Shown here piece after piece: positions 6,213 through 15,429 of a stretch of DNA of 64,000 bases. Source of the DNA: JAVKMO01 sp031539345 (GTDB lineage Bacteria > Bacteroidota > Bacteroidia > Chitinophagales > Chitinophagaceae); assembly GCA_031539345.1 (NCBI GenBank), contig JAVKMO010000030.1:1-64000 (forward strand). Direction: 5' to 3'. The notes under the pieces were generated by a model, which saw nothing but the letters and a program-made list of their open reading frames with translations, was not told the origin of the DNA and made no database searches. Position 1 is the first letter of the stretch; each line of letters begins with the position of its first letter. The position numbers and the translations under genes are program-made.

Positions 6213-9107
6213 TTAAAAATTCAAAGAAAGTTGAACAGAATAAGTGGTTGGTCTTGGGTATAAATTATTGTCGATGCCATTAAAAATTTCGGGGTCTGCA
6301 CCTGAATATTTTGTGATGACAAAAACATTTTGAATCGTTGCACCGAGACGCATTTGTACTTTTTTGTAAAGCATATTTCCAAAATTATAGCCTACAGAAA
6401 TATTGTCCATTCTTAAGAAAGAGGCGTTCTCTAAAAAATAATCTGAGAGCAATTGTGGTGCTTTAAAGCCTGTATTCAAAATTTCTTTATTGAGATTATT
6501 CAGAGAGCGATTATCATAAGAAATATCTTGCATCGATGTTGCGGAACGTGCATTATTATACACATAATTCCCAAAATTTGCACGTAGGGTAAACGATGCA
6601 GACCAATTTTCATATTCCAAGGAGTTACTCAATCCAAGTAAAAATTTTGGCATTGGTGAGTGCGTACGATACAAATCTTTGTCATCGACAATGCCGTCTC
6701 CATTTCTGTCAACATAAACGCCTTCAATCGGTTTTCCGCTTTTGTCATACACCTGTTGCTGAACGTAAAAACTAAATGGCGTGTAGCCGGCTGTGTGAAC
6801 TTGAATTGTATTACCCTTTCCACCCGCAATGCCACCAACTTTATTGCCAACAGCAGAGGTACTTGCAACACGAGAGAGACTAACGATTTCACTCTGATTG
6901 TATGTCATGTTAAAATTGGCACTGTATTTAAGGTTTTGTGTTTTTAAGATGACAGCATTTACAAAAAGTTCTACTCCCCTATTTCTCATCGTACCTATAT
7001 TTGTACTGACACGATTGCTGAGATTAGAACCTGCAGGCACATCAATTTCTGCTAATAAATTGTTTGTGTTTTTTTGATATACGTCGAGTGCAAAAACAAA
7101 TTGTCCCTTGTTAATTTCTATGTCTAAGCCTGCGTTAGCGGTTGCTGTTTCTTCCCATTGAATATTAGGGTCATAAGCAACAGGTCGCTGAATCGTAGTG
7201 GGTACGCCGCCAAACACATAGCGCGTATTGTTAGACCCTTTTTGATACGCATTGACATAAGGATAAAATGAGTTAATGTCTTGTTGCCCTGTGATACCAT
7301 AACTCAACCGCAATTTCATCACATTAAAAATAGATTGTTGTTGCATCCATTCTTCTTCATGAAGTTTCCATGCTAAAGCCACAGAAGGAAATAATCCCCA
7401 ACGTTTGTCTGGTGCAAACCGAGAAGAGCCATCTGCACGGAGAGTCAGCGTCAATAAATAACGACCTAATACAGTATAATTTAAACGTCCAAAAAAAGAC
7501 AACAAGGCAAGTTCTGTAGAGTCGGCTAATCCTCTAAAAATTTCAGTCGGGGGCTCTTTTTGATTGTACCCAATACTTGCTTGATTATTTCTATCAAATT
7601 TTTGATAAGAATGTCCTGCGGTTACATCAATTTTGCTTTTGATGGCTGTTATTTCTTTAACATAATTAAGATAAACATCCAATAAACGGGTCGAACTATT
7701 ACCAGTATAAGAAGACGAATAACCATAGGTCGCATAATTAGAAGCCGCATAATAAGGAGTGCTTTGAGTGCCATTGCCAAGTGAAAAGTCAATCCCTGCA
7801 TTGAGGTTTAACCTCAAACCCGCGACAAATGGAACCTTATAGTCTAACTGAATATTATTGAGTGTTCGATAGCTATTCGCAATATTTTTTTCTTGATTTA
7901 AAACGCCCAAAGGATTGAGTGTTGCACCAACTAAATTGCCGATATTTATCCACTCGTAATAACCCCCATAAGGACTTTTAGGATCTAAAATAGATTGTGT
8001 TGGATCAAAACGCAATGAATTTCCAATGGCAGATTGATTGGCAAAAAAAGATTTGCCATACACAAATTTTGTATTCACATCTATTTTTAATGCATCGTGT
8101 AAAAATTTACGAGACGCATTTATGCCCGCACTATAGCGTTGAAAGTTATCTCGAATAAGAATACCATCTTGATAAAAAGCACCGAGTGAAACACGAATAA
8201 GCGTATTAAACGCTTTTCCCGTTAAGCTTAAATTATTATCTGTACTAAAAGCATTGCGTAAAACAGCGTCTTGCCAATCTGTATTTGCAGTGCCCAATAA
8301 ACTTTTTTGTGCATCGCTACCCTTTCCATTAATAAAAGTTTGATACTCATTAGCGTTCAAATAAAAATTACTCTTTGTTTTTGCAACAAAACTTTGCGTA
8401 CTTAAAAAATCAACCAAGAAACGATTGCCTCCACCACCTACATCTTTTCCTTTTTTTGTTGTAATAATAATGACCCCATTAGAGGCTCTCGAACCATAGA
8501 TGGCTGTTGCAGAAGCATCTTTTAAAATGGTAAACGTTTCAATATCATTTGGGTTAATCATGCTCAAGGGATTGGAAACACCTGAGATGCCATCATTAGA
8601 AACCGGCACATCATCAATTACAATTAAAGGCGTATTGCTTGCATTGAGTGAAGCACCTCCACGAATACGAATGGTTGCACCCGCCCCGGGCGAACCTCCA
8701 CCAGGTGTAATTTGCAATCCTGCGACCTTTCCATTCAACATTTGTTCTGGTGATGCAAAAGAGCCACGTTGTAAATCTTTAGATGAAATGCTTACCGTAT
8801 TCCCTGTTAAATCTTTTTTGCTGACTTTTCCATAACCCACCACAACAACATTTTCTAATTCAGATGAAGGTTGTTCTTTTTGGCTTGTATCTTTATCTGT
8901 GGCGTTGAATGTTGGCATCGCAGCTTGAGCAAAAGATTCTGGAATAACACTTGGGGTTTCTTCTGCTCTTAATAGAAGCGTAAAAATAAAAAAACAGAAA
9001 ATCAACACCCCCTTGTTTCTAAATGTACGAAAGTACTGAAGCTGCTGATGAACGGTGAAAATTTGGAGCATACTGCGTAATCTTTTAAAGGTGAAAGAAA
9101 AAGGCAT
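6213..9107 (-). CDS. SusC/RagA-family TonB-dependent outer-membrane transporter
   Basis: Beta-barrel importer working with the SusD-like lipoprotein and the TonB-ExbBD system. At 964 residues it is somewhat short. After a hydrophobic signal (GVLIFCFFIFTLLLRAEE, about residues 33-50) there is only a short linker before the SusC plug motif VVVVGYGKVSKKDLTG. The plug continues with GGASLNASNTPLIVIDDVPV and the long barrel ends in a C-terminal F (SVQLSLNF). The N-terminal carboxypeptidase-regulatory-like domain common in SusC proteins is missing. Either of two in-frame Met codons (9107 or 9071) could start it; both leave an unusually long basic stretch before the signal core. Confidence 0.92.
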   Translation of the reverse strand: MPFSFTFKRLRSMLQIFTVHQQLQYFRTFRNKGVLIFCFFIFTLLLRAEETPSVIPESFAQAAMPTFNATDKDTSQKEQPSSELENVVVVGYGKVSKKDLTGNTVSISSKDLQRGSFASPEQMLNGKVAGLQITPGGGSPGAGATIRIRGGASLNASNTPLIVIDDVPVSNDGISGVSNPLSMINPNDIETFTILKDASATAIYGSRASNGVIIITTKKGKDVGGGGNRFLVDFLSTQSFVAKTKSNFYLNANEYQTFINGKGSDAQKSLLGTANTDWQDAVLRNAFSTDNNLSLTGKAFNTLIRVSLGAFYQDGILIRDNFQRYSAGINASRKFLHDALKIDVNTKFVYGKSFFANQSAIGNSLRFDPTQSILDPKSPYGGYYEWINIGNLVGATLNPLGVLNQEKNIANSYRTLNNIQLDYKVPFVAGLRLNLNAGIDFSLGNGTQSTPYYAASNYATYGYSSSYTGNSSTRLLDVYLNYVKEITAIKSKIDVTAGHSYQKFDRNNQASIGYNQKEPPTEIFRGLADSTELALLSFFGRLNYTVLGRYLLTLTLRADGSSRFAPDKRWGLFPSVALAWKLHEEEWMQQQSIFNVMKLRLSYGITGQQDINSFYPYVNAYQKGSNNTRYVFGGVPTTIQRPVAYDPNIQWEETATANAGLDIEINKGQFVFALDVYQKNTNNLLAEIDVPAGSNLSNRVSTNIGTMRNRGVELFVNAVILKTQNLKYSANFNMTYNQSEIVSLSRVASTSAVGNKVGGIAGGKGNTIQVHTAGYTPFSFYVQQQVYDKSGKPIEGVYVDRNGDGIVDDKDLYRTHSPMPKFLLGLSNSLEYENWSASFTLRANFGNYVYNNARSATSMQDISYDNRSLNNLNKEILNTGFKAPQLLSDYFLENASFLRMDNISVGYNFGNMLYKKVQMRLGATIQNVFVITKYSGADPEIFNGIDNNLYPRPTTYSVQLSLNF

Positions 9108-9383
9108 TCTATTGAAGGTGATGAGAGATTTTTTTGTTCTTAAAATTGAAAATGAAATTTAAAAAATGTCAAATTGTAATCGTTTTCATTGAGTTGATAA
9201 AAAGAAAATTAGAATATAAACATATAAAAAAATGAAACAAAAAAAATTTTTTTTATACCTGATACATTTGTATGTGAATAAATGTAAAGGTTATCAATTG
9301 TAAGAAAAGGTGCTTTCAAATTTCACAGGCCTATTCTTATCGACACAATAGATTGAAGATAATTTATTGCTCTAAAAAAATGT

Positions 9384-9527
9384 TTACAACGAGAACGATG
9401 CCAAGTAGTCTTCTGCATAGGTTAAATATGCCTTTTGTTTGAGATCAGGCATTTTATCAAAACTTCTTACAAGCATTGCAAGAAGATGCCATGTGTAACT
9501 AAACAAAAGTTGAACAAAAACTTTTAA
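9384..9527 (-). pseudogene. Possible C-terminal remnant of an unidentified gene
   Basis: The minus strand is open for 47 codons between a stop at 9530 and a TAA at 9384. There is no start codon near its beginning. The product looks protein-like, with SYTWHLLAMLVRSFDKM and AEDYLASFSL at its end, suggesting the tail of a helical protein. I do not recognise the family. In AT-rich DNA an open stretch this long can arise by chance, so confidence is low. Confidence 0.2.
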
Positions 9528-9539
9528 TCATTAACTTTG
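9510..9539 (+). promoter_or_regulatory. Bacteroidota-type promoter for the glycosyltransferase trio
   Basis: TTG at 9510-9512 and TAACTTTG at 9532-9539 match the -33 and TAnnTTTG -7 elements of Bacteroidota primary-sigma promoters, with a 19-base spacer. Transcription would start near 9546, about 40 bases before the ATG at 9586. Confidence 0.65.
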
Positions 9540-9585
9540 TATTTACAATAATAAAACGCATCAAAACTTACATGACCTTAAAATA

Positions 9586-10752
9586 ATGGAAAAGTTTAAA
9601 ACTGGATTGAAATCTAATTTACAAAAGGTCTATTTTTGGGGCTTCGTATATTTTTTGATGACTGGTATCAAATGGCTACAAATGCACATTTTATCGCAAG
9701 GTATCAGTAATAATTTTCGTATTTTTCGTTGTGCGTTTTTTCATTTGATTGAACACCAACCGCTTTATGTATTGTATCCAGCACAACATTTTGATTATTA
9801 CATTTATCATCCTGTTTTTGCTTTACTTTTTTCTCCATTTGCCTTATTGCCAGAATTTATAGGGCTTCTACTTTGGTTATTATTTCTAACTTTTATTTTC
9901 TTTTTTACGGTTACTCTACTGCCTTTGAAAAATAAATTTATTCCTTTTTTCTTCATTTTGGCGATATCAGAATTTTCAAAAAACATCGGTCATGCACAAC
10001 CCAATATTTTGAATTGTGCACTTATGCTACTCGTTTTTTTGAGCCTTGAAAAAAACAAATTTTCATTAGCAGGTTTTTTATGTGCTTTACTTTTTTGCAT
10101 TAAAGGGTTTGGTGCAATTGCCGGAGTAATGTGTTTTTTTTATCCCAATGCGTGGAAAACAATTCTTTACAGTGCATTATTTCTCATCATTTTATCCGTT
10201 TTACCCCTCTGCATATTAAGTTATCAAGAGTTATGGCAACACTATCTCAATTGGTTCACGATGCTGGCGGGTAATGAAATTATAGAAACATTGAGTTTGG
10301 TGGGATTTATGAAATTCACCTTACACTGGAATAATGCAGAACCCTTTATTTTAGCCTTTGGTCTCGTCCTACTTTTTGTATCGTGGTTATTGATATTTGT
10401 TCAACGTCGTGTATTAACCTTAGAAACGCGCATTCTTTTTCTCAGTTTTTTATTGGTTTGGGTAGTTGCTTTTAACCGTGCTGCCGAATCGCCATCTTAT
10501 CTTTATGCTGTTGTTGGAGCACTCTTGATGTATAATTTTTCTCAACCCAATAGACTATGGACAGTGATCTTAGGTATTAGTTTTTATTGGATTACAATTT
10601 TACCAACAGACCTCTCCCTTCCTATTTTAAAAGAATGGGATAAACATTATTTTTTTCGTCCTTTATTTTTACTCCCTTTTCTTTTTTTTGTCCTTTGGCA
10701 ATTGACTGTACAGTATAAACGCTATAGAATAAAGAACCTTATTGTGACATAA
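9586..10752 (+). CDS. GT87-like (DUF2029) integral-membrane glycosyltransferase
   Basis: A 388-residue protein with about ten membrane segments. The N-terminal part holds the stretch NNFRIFRCAFFHLIEHQPLY and a following Y-HPVFALLFSPFALLP segment. These match DUF2029/GT87 proteins, which use polyprenyl-phosphate sugar donors and transfer outside the cytoplasmic membrane. It heads a three-gene unit with a GT2 enzyme and a polysaccharide deacetylase. A plausible scheme is that the GT2 makes the polyprenyl-phosphate sugar which this protein consumes; that is inference. The acceptor is unknown. Confidence 0.8.
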   Translation: MEKFKTGLKSNLQKVYFWGFVYFLMTGIKWLQMHILSQGISNNFRIFRCAFFHLIEHQPLYVLYPAQHFDYYIYHPVFALLFSPFALLPEFIGLLLWLLFLTFIFFFTVTLLPLKNKFIPFFFILAISEFSKNIGHAQPNILNCALMLLVFLSLEKNKFSLAGFLCALLFCIKGFGAIAGVMCFFYPNAWKTILYSALFLIILSVLPLCILSYQELWQHYLNWFTMLAGNEIIETLSLVGFMKFTLHWNNAEPFILAFGLVLLFVSWLLIFVQRRVLTLETRILFLSFLLVWVVAFNRAAESPSYLYAVVGALLMYNFSQPNRLWTVILGISFYWITILPTDLSLPILKEWDKHYFFRPLFLLPFLFFVLWQLTVQYKRYRIKNLIVT

Positions 10753-10780
10753 TTGAATAACCACAACAACACAATTTATT

Positions 10781-11542
10781 ATGTCAAACATGAACCAACC
10801 CATTAAGATAAATGTTGTTTTGCCTGTTTACAACCCACCGTCTAACTGGGAAGAGAAGGTGCTTACCTCTTGCACTTTTATTCGAGAAAAAGAGCCTTTG
10901 TATGATTGGCAATTTCATTTTGTTAATGACGGTTCTACACGTCATTGCAGTTTAGATAAATTACGTCATACACAATTAGAGGGTATTCATGTTTACGAAT
11001 ATGCTCAAAATAAAGGCAAGGGTTTTGCAGTTCGTTACGGTTTTCAACAAGCAGGAGAAGCAGAATTCTATATGTACAGCGATTGGGATTTTCCTTTTGG
11101 TGAACATTTACTCATCGATGCTGCAAAGAAACTCCAAATATTTCCTATCGTTTTGGTCAATAGAGGAGATATTTATTATGACAAATTACCTATTCTACGA
11201 AAATTATTAACGTTTACACAGCGCTTCATCAATAAATATGTACTCAGGTTAAAGCAACATGACACGCAAGGCGGTTTCAAAGGCTTTAATCAAAAGGCTT
11301 ACCCTCTTTTTATGGCAACCACCATCAATGAATTTTTATTTGATACCGAGTTTGTTGCTTTGGGTAGAAAAATGAACCTGAACATTGATAGTATTGTGGT
11401 CAAGTGTCGCAAAGACATTCAATTTACAAACTTTCGACCAACTGTTCTTCTCAAAGAATTAAAAAATATTCCTGTAATTTTTTCTGCCCGTTATGTTAAA
11501 AAAAATACCCTTACTCATCACGATGGACTTGGAGGAATTTGA
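10781..11542 (+). CDS. Family 2 glycosyltransferase (dolichyl-phosphate-mannose-synthase-like)
   Basis: A soluble GT-A fold enzyme of 253 residues. It shows NVVLPVYNPP near residue 11, VNDGST at about 48-53, the NKGKGFAVRYG segment, the DxD metal and nucleotide-sugar motif in SDWDFPFG (D101, D103), and a later QGGFKGF segment. These are typical of polyprenyl-phosphate glycosyl transferases. No membrane helices are present. It lies 28 bp after the GT87 gene and its 3' end overlaps the deacetylase start by 50 bp, so the three are one operon. The sugar (glucose, mannose or other) cannot be told. Confidence 0.88.
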   Translation: MSNMNQPIKINVVLPVYNPPSNWEEKVLTSCTFIREKEPLYDWQFHFVNDGSTRHCSLDKLRHTQLEGIHVYEYAQNKGKGFAVRYGFQQAGEAEFYMYSDWDFPFGEHLLIDAAKKLQIFPIVLVNRGDIYYDKLPILRKLLTFTQRFINKYVLRLKQHDTQGGFKGFNQKAYPLFMATTINEFLFDTEFVALGRKMNLNIDSIVVKCRKDIQFTNFRPTVLLKELKNIPVIFSARYVKKNTLTHHDGLGGI

Positions 11543-12290
11543 TATTCCCTTAGAATATGGACAACATCTTGACGCCAAAGAACAAATGGCAGTTTCGCTT
11601 GAAGGGCTTCAAAATGTATTACCCATACTCGAAAAACACAATATAGCGGCTACATTTTTCACAACAGCAAATTGGGCTTTGCAACATGAAAAAATCATGC
11701 AGAAATTAGCCCAAAAACATGAAATTGCTTCGCATGCTTATTGGCACAGTACATTTCATGCAGAAGATTATCAGCGTTCAAAAGATACATTAGCACAAAT
11801 TACTGGGCAATCAGTTTATGGATTCAGAATGCCACGATTGCGTCCTGTAGATTTTGAGCGACTTAAAAAAGTGGGCTATACTTACGATGCTTCAATGAAT
11901 CCAACTTATCTGCCTAAGCGATACAATAACCTTTCGCAACCTGTTCGTCCTTATCATAATGGACACGTTGTTATTATGCCAAGTTCTGTTACACGCATTT
12001 TCAGAATACCCCTTTTTTGGCTTTCGTTTAAAAATCTACCCAATAGCATCAATCAATACTTATTCAACGCAATTAAAAAGAATGGCGTTTTTGTTTTTTA
12101 CATTCACCCTTGGGAATTTGCACTTATTGAACAATACAAATTATCAACTTATATCAAGCGACCTAACGGAGAAGTGTTAATGAAGAAATTTGATGATTTT
12201 TTACAATATATTTCATCAATGGGTAACTTTATGACTTGTCATGATTATTTGACTCAACATTTTGATGAAAAACATGCACAAAATATTTGA
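11493..12290 (+). CDS. Polysaccharide deacetylase (NodB-fold)
   Basis: A 265-residue carbohydrate esterase family 4-type protein. The metal and catalytic motifs are visible: TMDLEEFD with D12 (motif 1), SHAYWHSTFH with H81 and H85 (the H-x3-H metal ligands), and FRMPRLRP with R112 (motif 3). It has no clear signal peptide and no membrane helix, so it may act at the cytoplasmic face or leave by an unusual route. The assigned start overlaps the GT2 gene by 50 bp. A later start would remove the first strand of the fold, so the overlap is probably real and implies translational coupling. The likely job is trimming N-acetyl groups from a glycan intermediate of the same pathway. Confidence 0.85.
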   Translation: MLKKIPLLITMDLEEFDIPLEYGQHLDAKEQMAVSLEGLQNVLPILEKHNIAATFFTTANWALQHEKIMQKLAQKHEIASHAYWHSTFHAEDYQRSKDTLAQITGQSVYGFRMPRLRPVDFERLKKVGYTYDASMNPTYLPKRYNNLSQPVRPYHNGHVVIMPSSVTRIFRIPLFWLSFKNLPNSINQYLFNAIKKNGVFVFYIHPWEFALIEQYKLSTYIKRPNGEVLMKKFDDFLQYISSMGNFMTCHDYLTQHFDEKHAQNI

Positions 12291-12380
12291 CTTAGGATAG
12301 GAGTTCACAGTAAAATAATAACCATCTTGCATTAACTTGAATATATAAATATAACAATCTAACCCATCTTTTGGGGCAAT

Positions 12381-12418
12381 AAAAAAGCCTTACTTTTTAC
12401 AGTAAGGCTTTAGTTTTT
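12381..12418. terminator. Bidirectional intrinsic terminator
   Basis: A perfect 11-bp stem (12384-12394 with 12401-12411, core AAAGCCTTACT) encloses a 6-base loop. It has an A-rich stretch before it and TAGTTTTT after it, so it can serve the deacetylase operon on the plus strand and the lipoprotein gene on the minus strand, which converge here. Confidence 0.9.
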
Positions 12419-12432
12419 CAAATCAAAAAGTA

Positions 12433-13014
12433 TTAGTCAGGAATTTCATTTTTTAATTGTCCCATTTCTTTATCAAAAATTTCTCTGAATTTTTTTTGGT
12501 CATAAGCAATTTTTAATTTGTCGTCTTGGCTTACTCTGTTCGCTGCTTTTTTTGCTAAAGCATCTTTTGCCATTTCAATACTTACATAACAATTAAATCT
12601 GCCGTCTGGTGATTTGGTTACTTTTTCACAAACAACATTCACATCATTCATGGTTTGGTTTGTGATGTCTCTTGCTTCGCCTTCTGCTTTGTCGCTATAT
12701 TCTTGTGCACCACCAGCCGTAACTTCATTTCTATAAGCGACCATCACATTTTTAATTTTACTTTCTATCAAGCCTGCTAATCTTGTTTTTACATTCAACA
12801 TGGCTTTATCTCTTGCCATTGCCATATCTTGGCTAATTGCACTTTGTGTTGCTCTAAAAAATTTGTCATCACTTTTGAAATTAGAACAAGGGATAAGAAT
12901 TTCCACTTCACCAACAACCGGTGCATTTGTTCCACCAATTTTTTGCTTCGATTTGCACGAAAACATCACTGCACAAAGAAGGGCTGATGTAAATAGGATA
13001 CTGATTTTTTTCAT
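12433..13014 (-). CDS. LPP20-like lipoprotein
   Basis: A 193-residue predicted lipoprotein. Its signal peptide ends AVMFSC (C20), followed by KSKQK. The mature part has the alternating arrangement seen in LPP20-type proteins: an IPCS strand, then SQDMAMARDKAMLNVKTRLAGLIESKI, a helix in which repeated A and R positions recur, and a late CYVSIEMAKDAL strand-helix. The function of the family is poorly known; members are envelope-associated. It converges on the terminator with the deacetylase gene and is monocistronic as far as can be seen. Confidence 0.7.
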   Translation of the reverse strand: MKKISILFTSALLCAVMFSCKSKQKIGGTNAPVVGEVEILIPCSNFKSDDKFFRATQSAISQDMAMARDKAMLNVKTRLAGLIESKIKNVMVAYRNEVTAGGAQEYSDKAEGEARDITNQTMNDVNVVCEKVTKSPDGRFNCYVSIEMAKDALAKKAANRVSQDDKLKIAYDQKKFREIFDKEMGQLKNEIPD

Positions 13015-13110
13015 AGGATTTGTTTTTTAATAAAAGAAAAGATTAAATTTAAGGATATCAATTGTGTTGTAAGAATATCGAACGAAGAAAAAGTTTAATT
13101 TGATTTGAGC

Positions 13111-13545
13111 TTATTTTTTTTTCCATTTCATAATGGCTTTATCTATACTTAAATAACCAGGGCCTTTGGTCAATAACATAAAAAGCATCGCAATATAATA
13201 TAAAGGAATTTCAAATCCATTGGCATAAGACTCAAAACCATTCACCCAATGTAATAAATAAATGGCCGTACATAACAAAATGATTAAAGCAAAAGAAAAG
13301 AATCTTGCTGCAATGCCAAGCAATAAAGCAAAGCATCCAAACAATTCGACAAAAGAAGTGAGATATGCAAAGAATAGAGGTGCAGGTACGTTCATTTGGT
13401 TAAACCAAACAGCAATGGCTTGTGGGTCTTTTATTTTCATGATGGCGGGCTGGTAAAATCCATGTGCTAACAAAAGACGAAAACAGAGTAGGGCGACCGA
13501 TTCTAAGCGTTCTAAGCTGAGGATAAATTGATTATAGAACTTCAT
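13111..13545 (-). CDS. DoxX-family membrane protein
   Basis: A 144-residue protein with four predicted membrane helices (ESVALLCFRLLLAHGFY; APLFFAYLTSFVELFGCFALLLGIA; FSFALIILLCTAIYLLHW; LYYIAMLFMLLTKGPG). It shows the DoxX features GFYQPAIMKI near the first helix and KGPGYLSID at the C-terminus. DoxX-like proteins are linked to redox or oxidative-stress functions but the activity of this type is unknown. No partner genes are adjacent. Confidence 0.8.
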   Translation of the reverse strand: MKFYNQFILSLERLESVALLCFRLLLAHGFYQPAIMKIKDPQAIAVWFNQMNVPAPLFFAYLTSFVELFGCFALLLGIAARFFSFALIILLCTAIYLLHWVNGFESYANGFEIPLYYIAMLFMLLTKGPGYLSIDKAIMKWKKK

Positions 13546-13609
13546 TTTTTAAGAATTAGATATGAATGAAAACGGGACATATTCGATAAATGCGAACGGT
13601 CAATAAGCT

Positions 13610-15355
13610 CTATTTTTTAAGATGTAGTTCTTTGTATTGCTTGTCATCTATCGCACTTGGTGCATTGAGCATAACGTCTCTTCCGCTATTGTTTTTTGGA
13701 AATGCAATCACGTCTCTAATGCTTTCGCTACCGCTTAAAATGGCACATAATCTATCAAAGCCAAAAGCAATCCCTCCGTGTGGTGGTGCACCATATTCAA
13801 AAGCACCTAACAAAAATCCAAATTTTTCTTGGGCTTCTTCTTTCGTCAATCCAAGTGTGGCAAACATTTTTTCTTGTAAGTCTCGTTGAAAAATACGAAT
13901 TGAGCCACCGCCAATTTCGTTTCCATTCAGCACCATATCATAAGCATTTGCTTTAATGTCTTTGAATTTATTTTTATCATTCATCCACTCAATATGTTCT
14001 GGTTTTGGAGATGTAAATGGATGATGACAAGCGTGCCAAATTTGCTCTTCTTCGTTGTATTCTAACAAAGGAAAATCTAACACCCATAACAATTTAAATT
14101 CATCTGCTTTTCTCAAACCCAATCTGGAAGCCATTTCTAAGCGAAGTTCGCTCATTGCTTTTTGGGTTTTTGTTTTGTTGCCAGATAAAATCAAAATTAA
14201 ATCATTTGCTGTAGCATGACTTGTATCAGCAATTTGTTTGAGTTGTTCTTCATTAAAAAATTTGTCAAAACTGCTTTTCAATATGCCGTCTGCTTGATAT
14301 TTTACAACTGCCAAGCCGCCCATTCCTATTTGTGGACGCTTTACCCAGTCGGTCAATTCATCAATTTGTTTACGTGTATAATCAGTACAATTTTTAACCA
14401 CAATGGCAACAATATATTCTGCGTCATCAAACACTTTAAAACCTTTTCCTTGCACCGTTTGTGTGATATTTTTAAGTTTCATATCAAAACGTATATCAGG
14501 TTTGTCATTGCCATAATGCTCCATGGCGTGTTCCCATGTCATTCGTTCTACAGGCTGTGCATAGTCAATATTTTTAACCGTTTTTAAAATATGTTTCACA
14601 AGTCCTTCAAACATTTGTAACACATTTTCTTGATTCACAAAACTCATTTCACAATCAATTTGTGTAAATTCTGGTTGCCTATCTGCACGCAAATCTTCAT
14701 CTCTAAAACATTTTACAATTTGATAGTATCTATCAAACCCACTCACCATCAACAACTGTTTAAACGTTTGTGGAGACTGTGGTAAAGCATAAAATTCTTG
14801 TTCGTTCATGCGTGAAGGAACGACAAAATCTCGTGCACCTTCTGGGGTAGATTTAATTAAAAAAGGCGTTTCAATATCTAAAAAATGATTGTTGTGAAGA
14901 TACTCGCGCGTTGCCCGATTGACTGCGTAACGGAGTTGTATATTTTGTTGAATTGCAGAACGACGTAAGTCTAAATAACGATATTTCATTCTAATATCAT
15001 CTCCACCGTCGGTGTCATCAACAATTGTAAACGGCGGAACAATTGAAGCATTCAAAATTGTAAAATTGCTGACTTCGATTTCAATCTCTCCTGTTGATAA
15101 TTGCAAATTTTTATTACTCCTTTCAATCACTTTTCCTTCCACTTGAATCACAAATTCCCTGCCCAAAGGCGTTGCGTCTAAACGTGTATTTAATGCTTCG
15201 TTGAACAACAATTGCGTAATCCCATAACGGTCTCTTAAATCAACAAAAGTAATACTGCCAAATTTTCTAATTGTTTGCACCCAACCTGCAAGTGTTACAC
15301 TTTTTGTAATGTCTTTGGCTTGAAGTTCTCCGCAAGTATGCGTTCTGTAAGTCAT
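13610..15355 (-). CDS. aspS: Aspartyl-tRNA synthetase
   Basis: Charges tRNA-Asp. The reading frame continues upstream to 15511, but the natural N-terminus is MTYRTHTCGELQ at 15355, giving 581 residues, the normal bacterial length. The N-terminal OB-fold anticodon-binding domain is recognisable (LAGWVQTIRKFGSITFVDLRDR). Class II motif 2 is CFRDEDLRADRQPEFTQID and motif 3 is GGIAFGFDRL. The bacterial GAD-like insertion is present in the middle. It lies 74 bp after the epimerase gene on the same strand and may be co-transcribed with it. Confidence 0.96.
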   Translation of the reverse strand: MTYRTHTCGELQAKDITKSVTLAGWVQTIRKFGSITFVDLRDRYGITQLLFNEALNTRLDATPLGREFVIQVEGKVIERSNKNLQLSTGEIEIEVSNFTILNASIVPPFTIVDDTDGGDDIRMKYRYLDLRRSAIQQNIQLRYAVNRATREYLHNNHFLDIETPFLIKSTPEGARDFVVPSRMNEQEFYALPQSPQTFKQLLMVSGFDRYYQIVKCFRDEDLRADRQPEFTQIDCEMSFVNQENVLQMFEGLVKHILKTVKNIDYAQPVERMTWEHAMEHYGNDKPDIRFDMKLKNITQTVQGKGFKVFDDAEYIVAIVVKNCTDYTRKQIDELTDWVKRPQIGMGGLAVVKYQADGILKSSFDKFFNEEQLKQIADTSHATANDLILILSGNKTKTQKAMSELRLEMASRLGLRKADEFKLLWVLDFPLLEYNEEEQIWHACHHPFTSPKPEHIEWMNDKNKFKDIKANAYDMVLNGNEIGGGSIRIFQRDLQEKMFATLGLTKEEAQEKFGFLLGAFEYGAPPHGGIAFGFDRLCAILSGSESIRDVIAFPKNNSGRDVMLNAPSAIDDKQYKELHLKK

Positions 15356-15429
15356 GTTTAATGTAATTTGAAAAATAAAATAAGTAAATGTTTGATGTAT
15401 AAAGGTTGTAAAACCAGACTTTTGTTCAT

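Larger units (their letters stand above)
9108..9585. other. 478-bp divergent intergenic region
   Basis: This region lies between the leftward susC-like gene and the rightward GT87 gene. It is very AT-rich near 9121-9260. I find a promoter candidate for the rightward gene (9510-9539) and a weak protein-like frame on the minus strand (9384-9527). No convincing -33/-7 pair for the susC-like operon could be found, so its promoter may use another sigma factor or a diverged sequence. No stable hairpin or RNA gene is visible. Confidence 0.6.

Noticed and set aside
9263..9270. TACATTTG, a perfect -7 match on the plus strand
   Set aside because: No -33 element 17-23 bases upstream and it would give a leader of over 300 bases; the pair at 9510-9539 is better.
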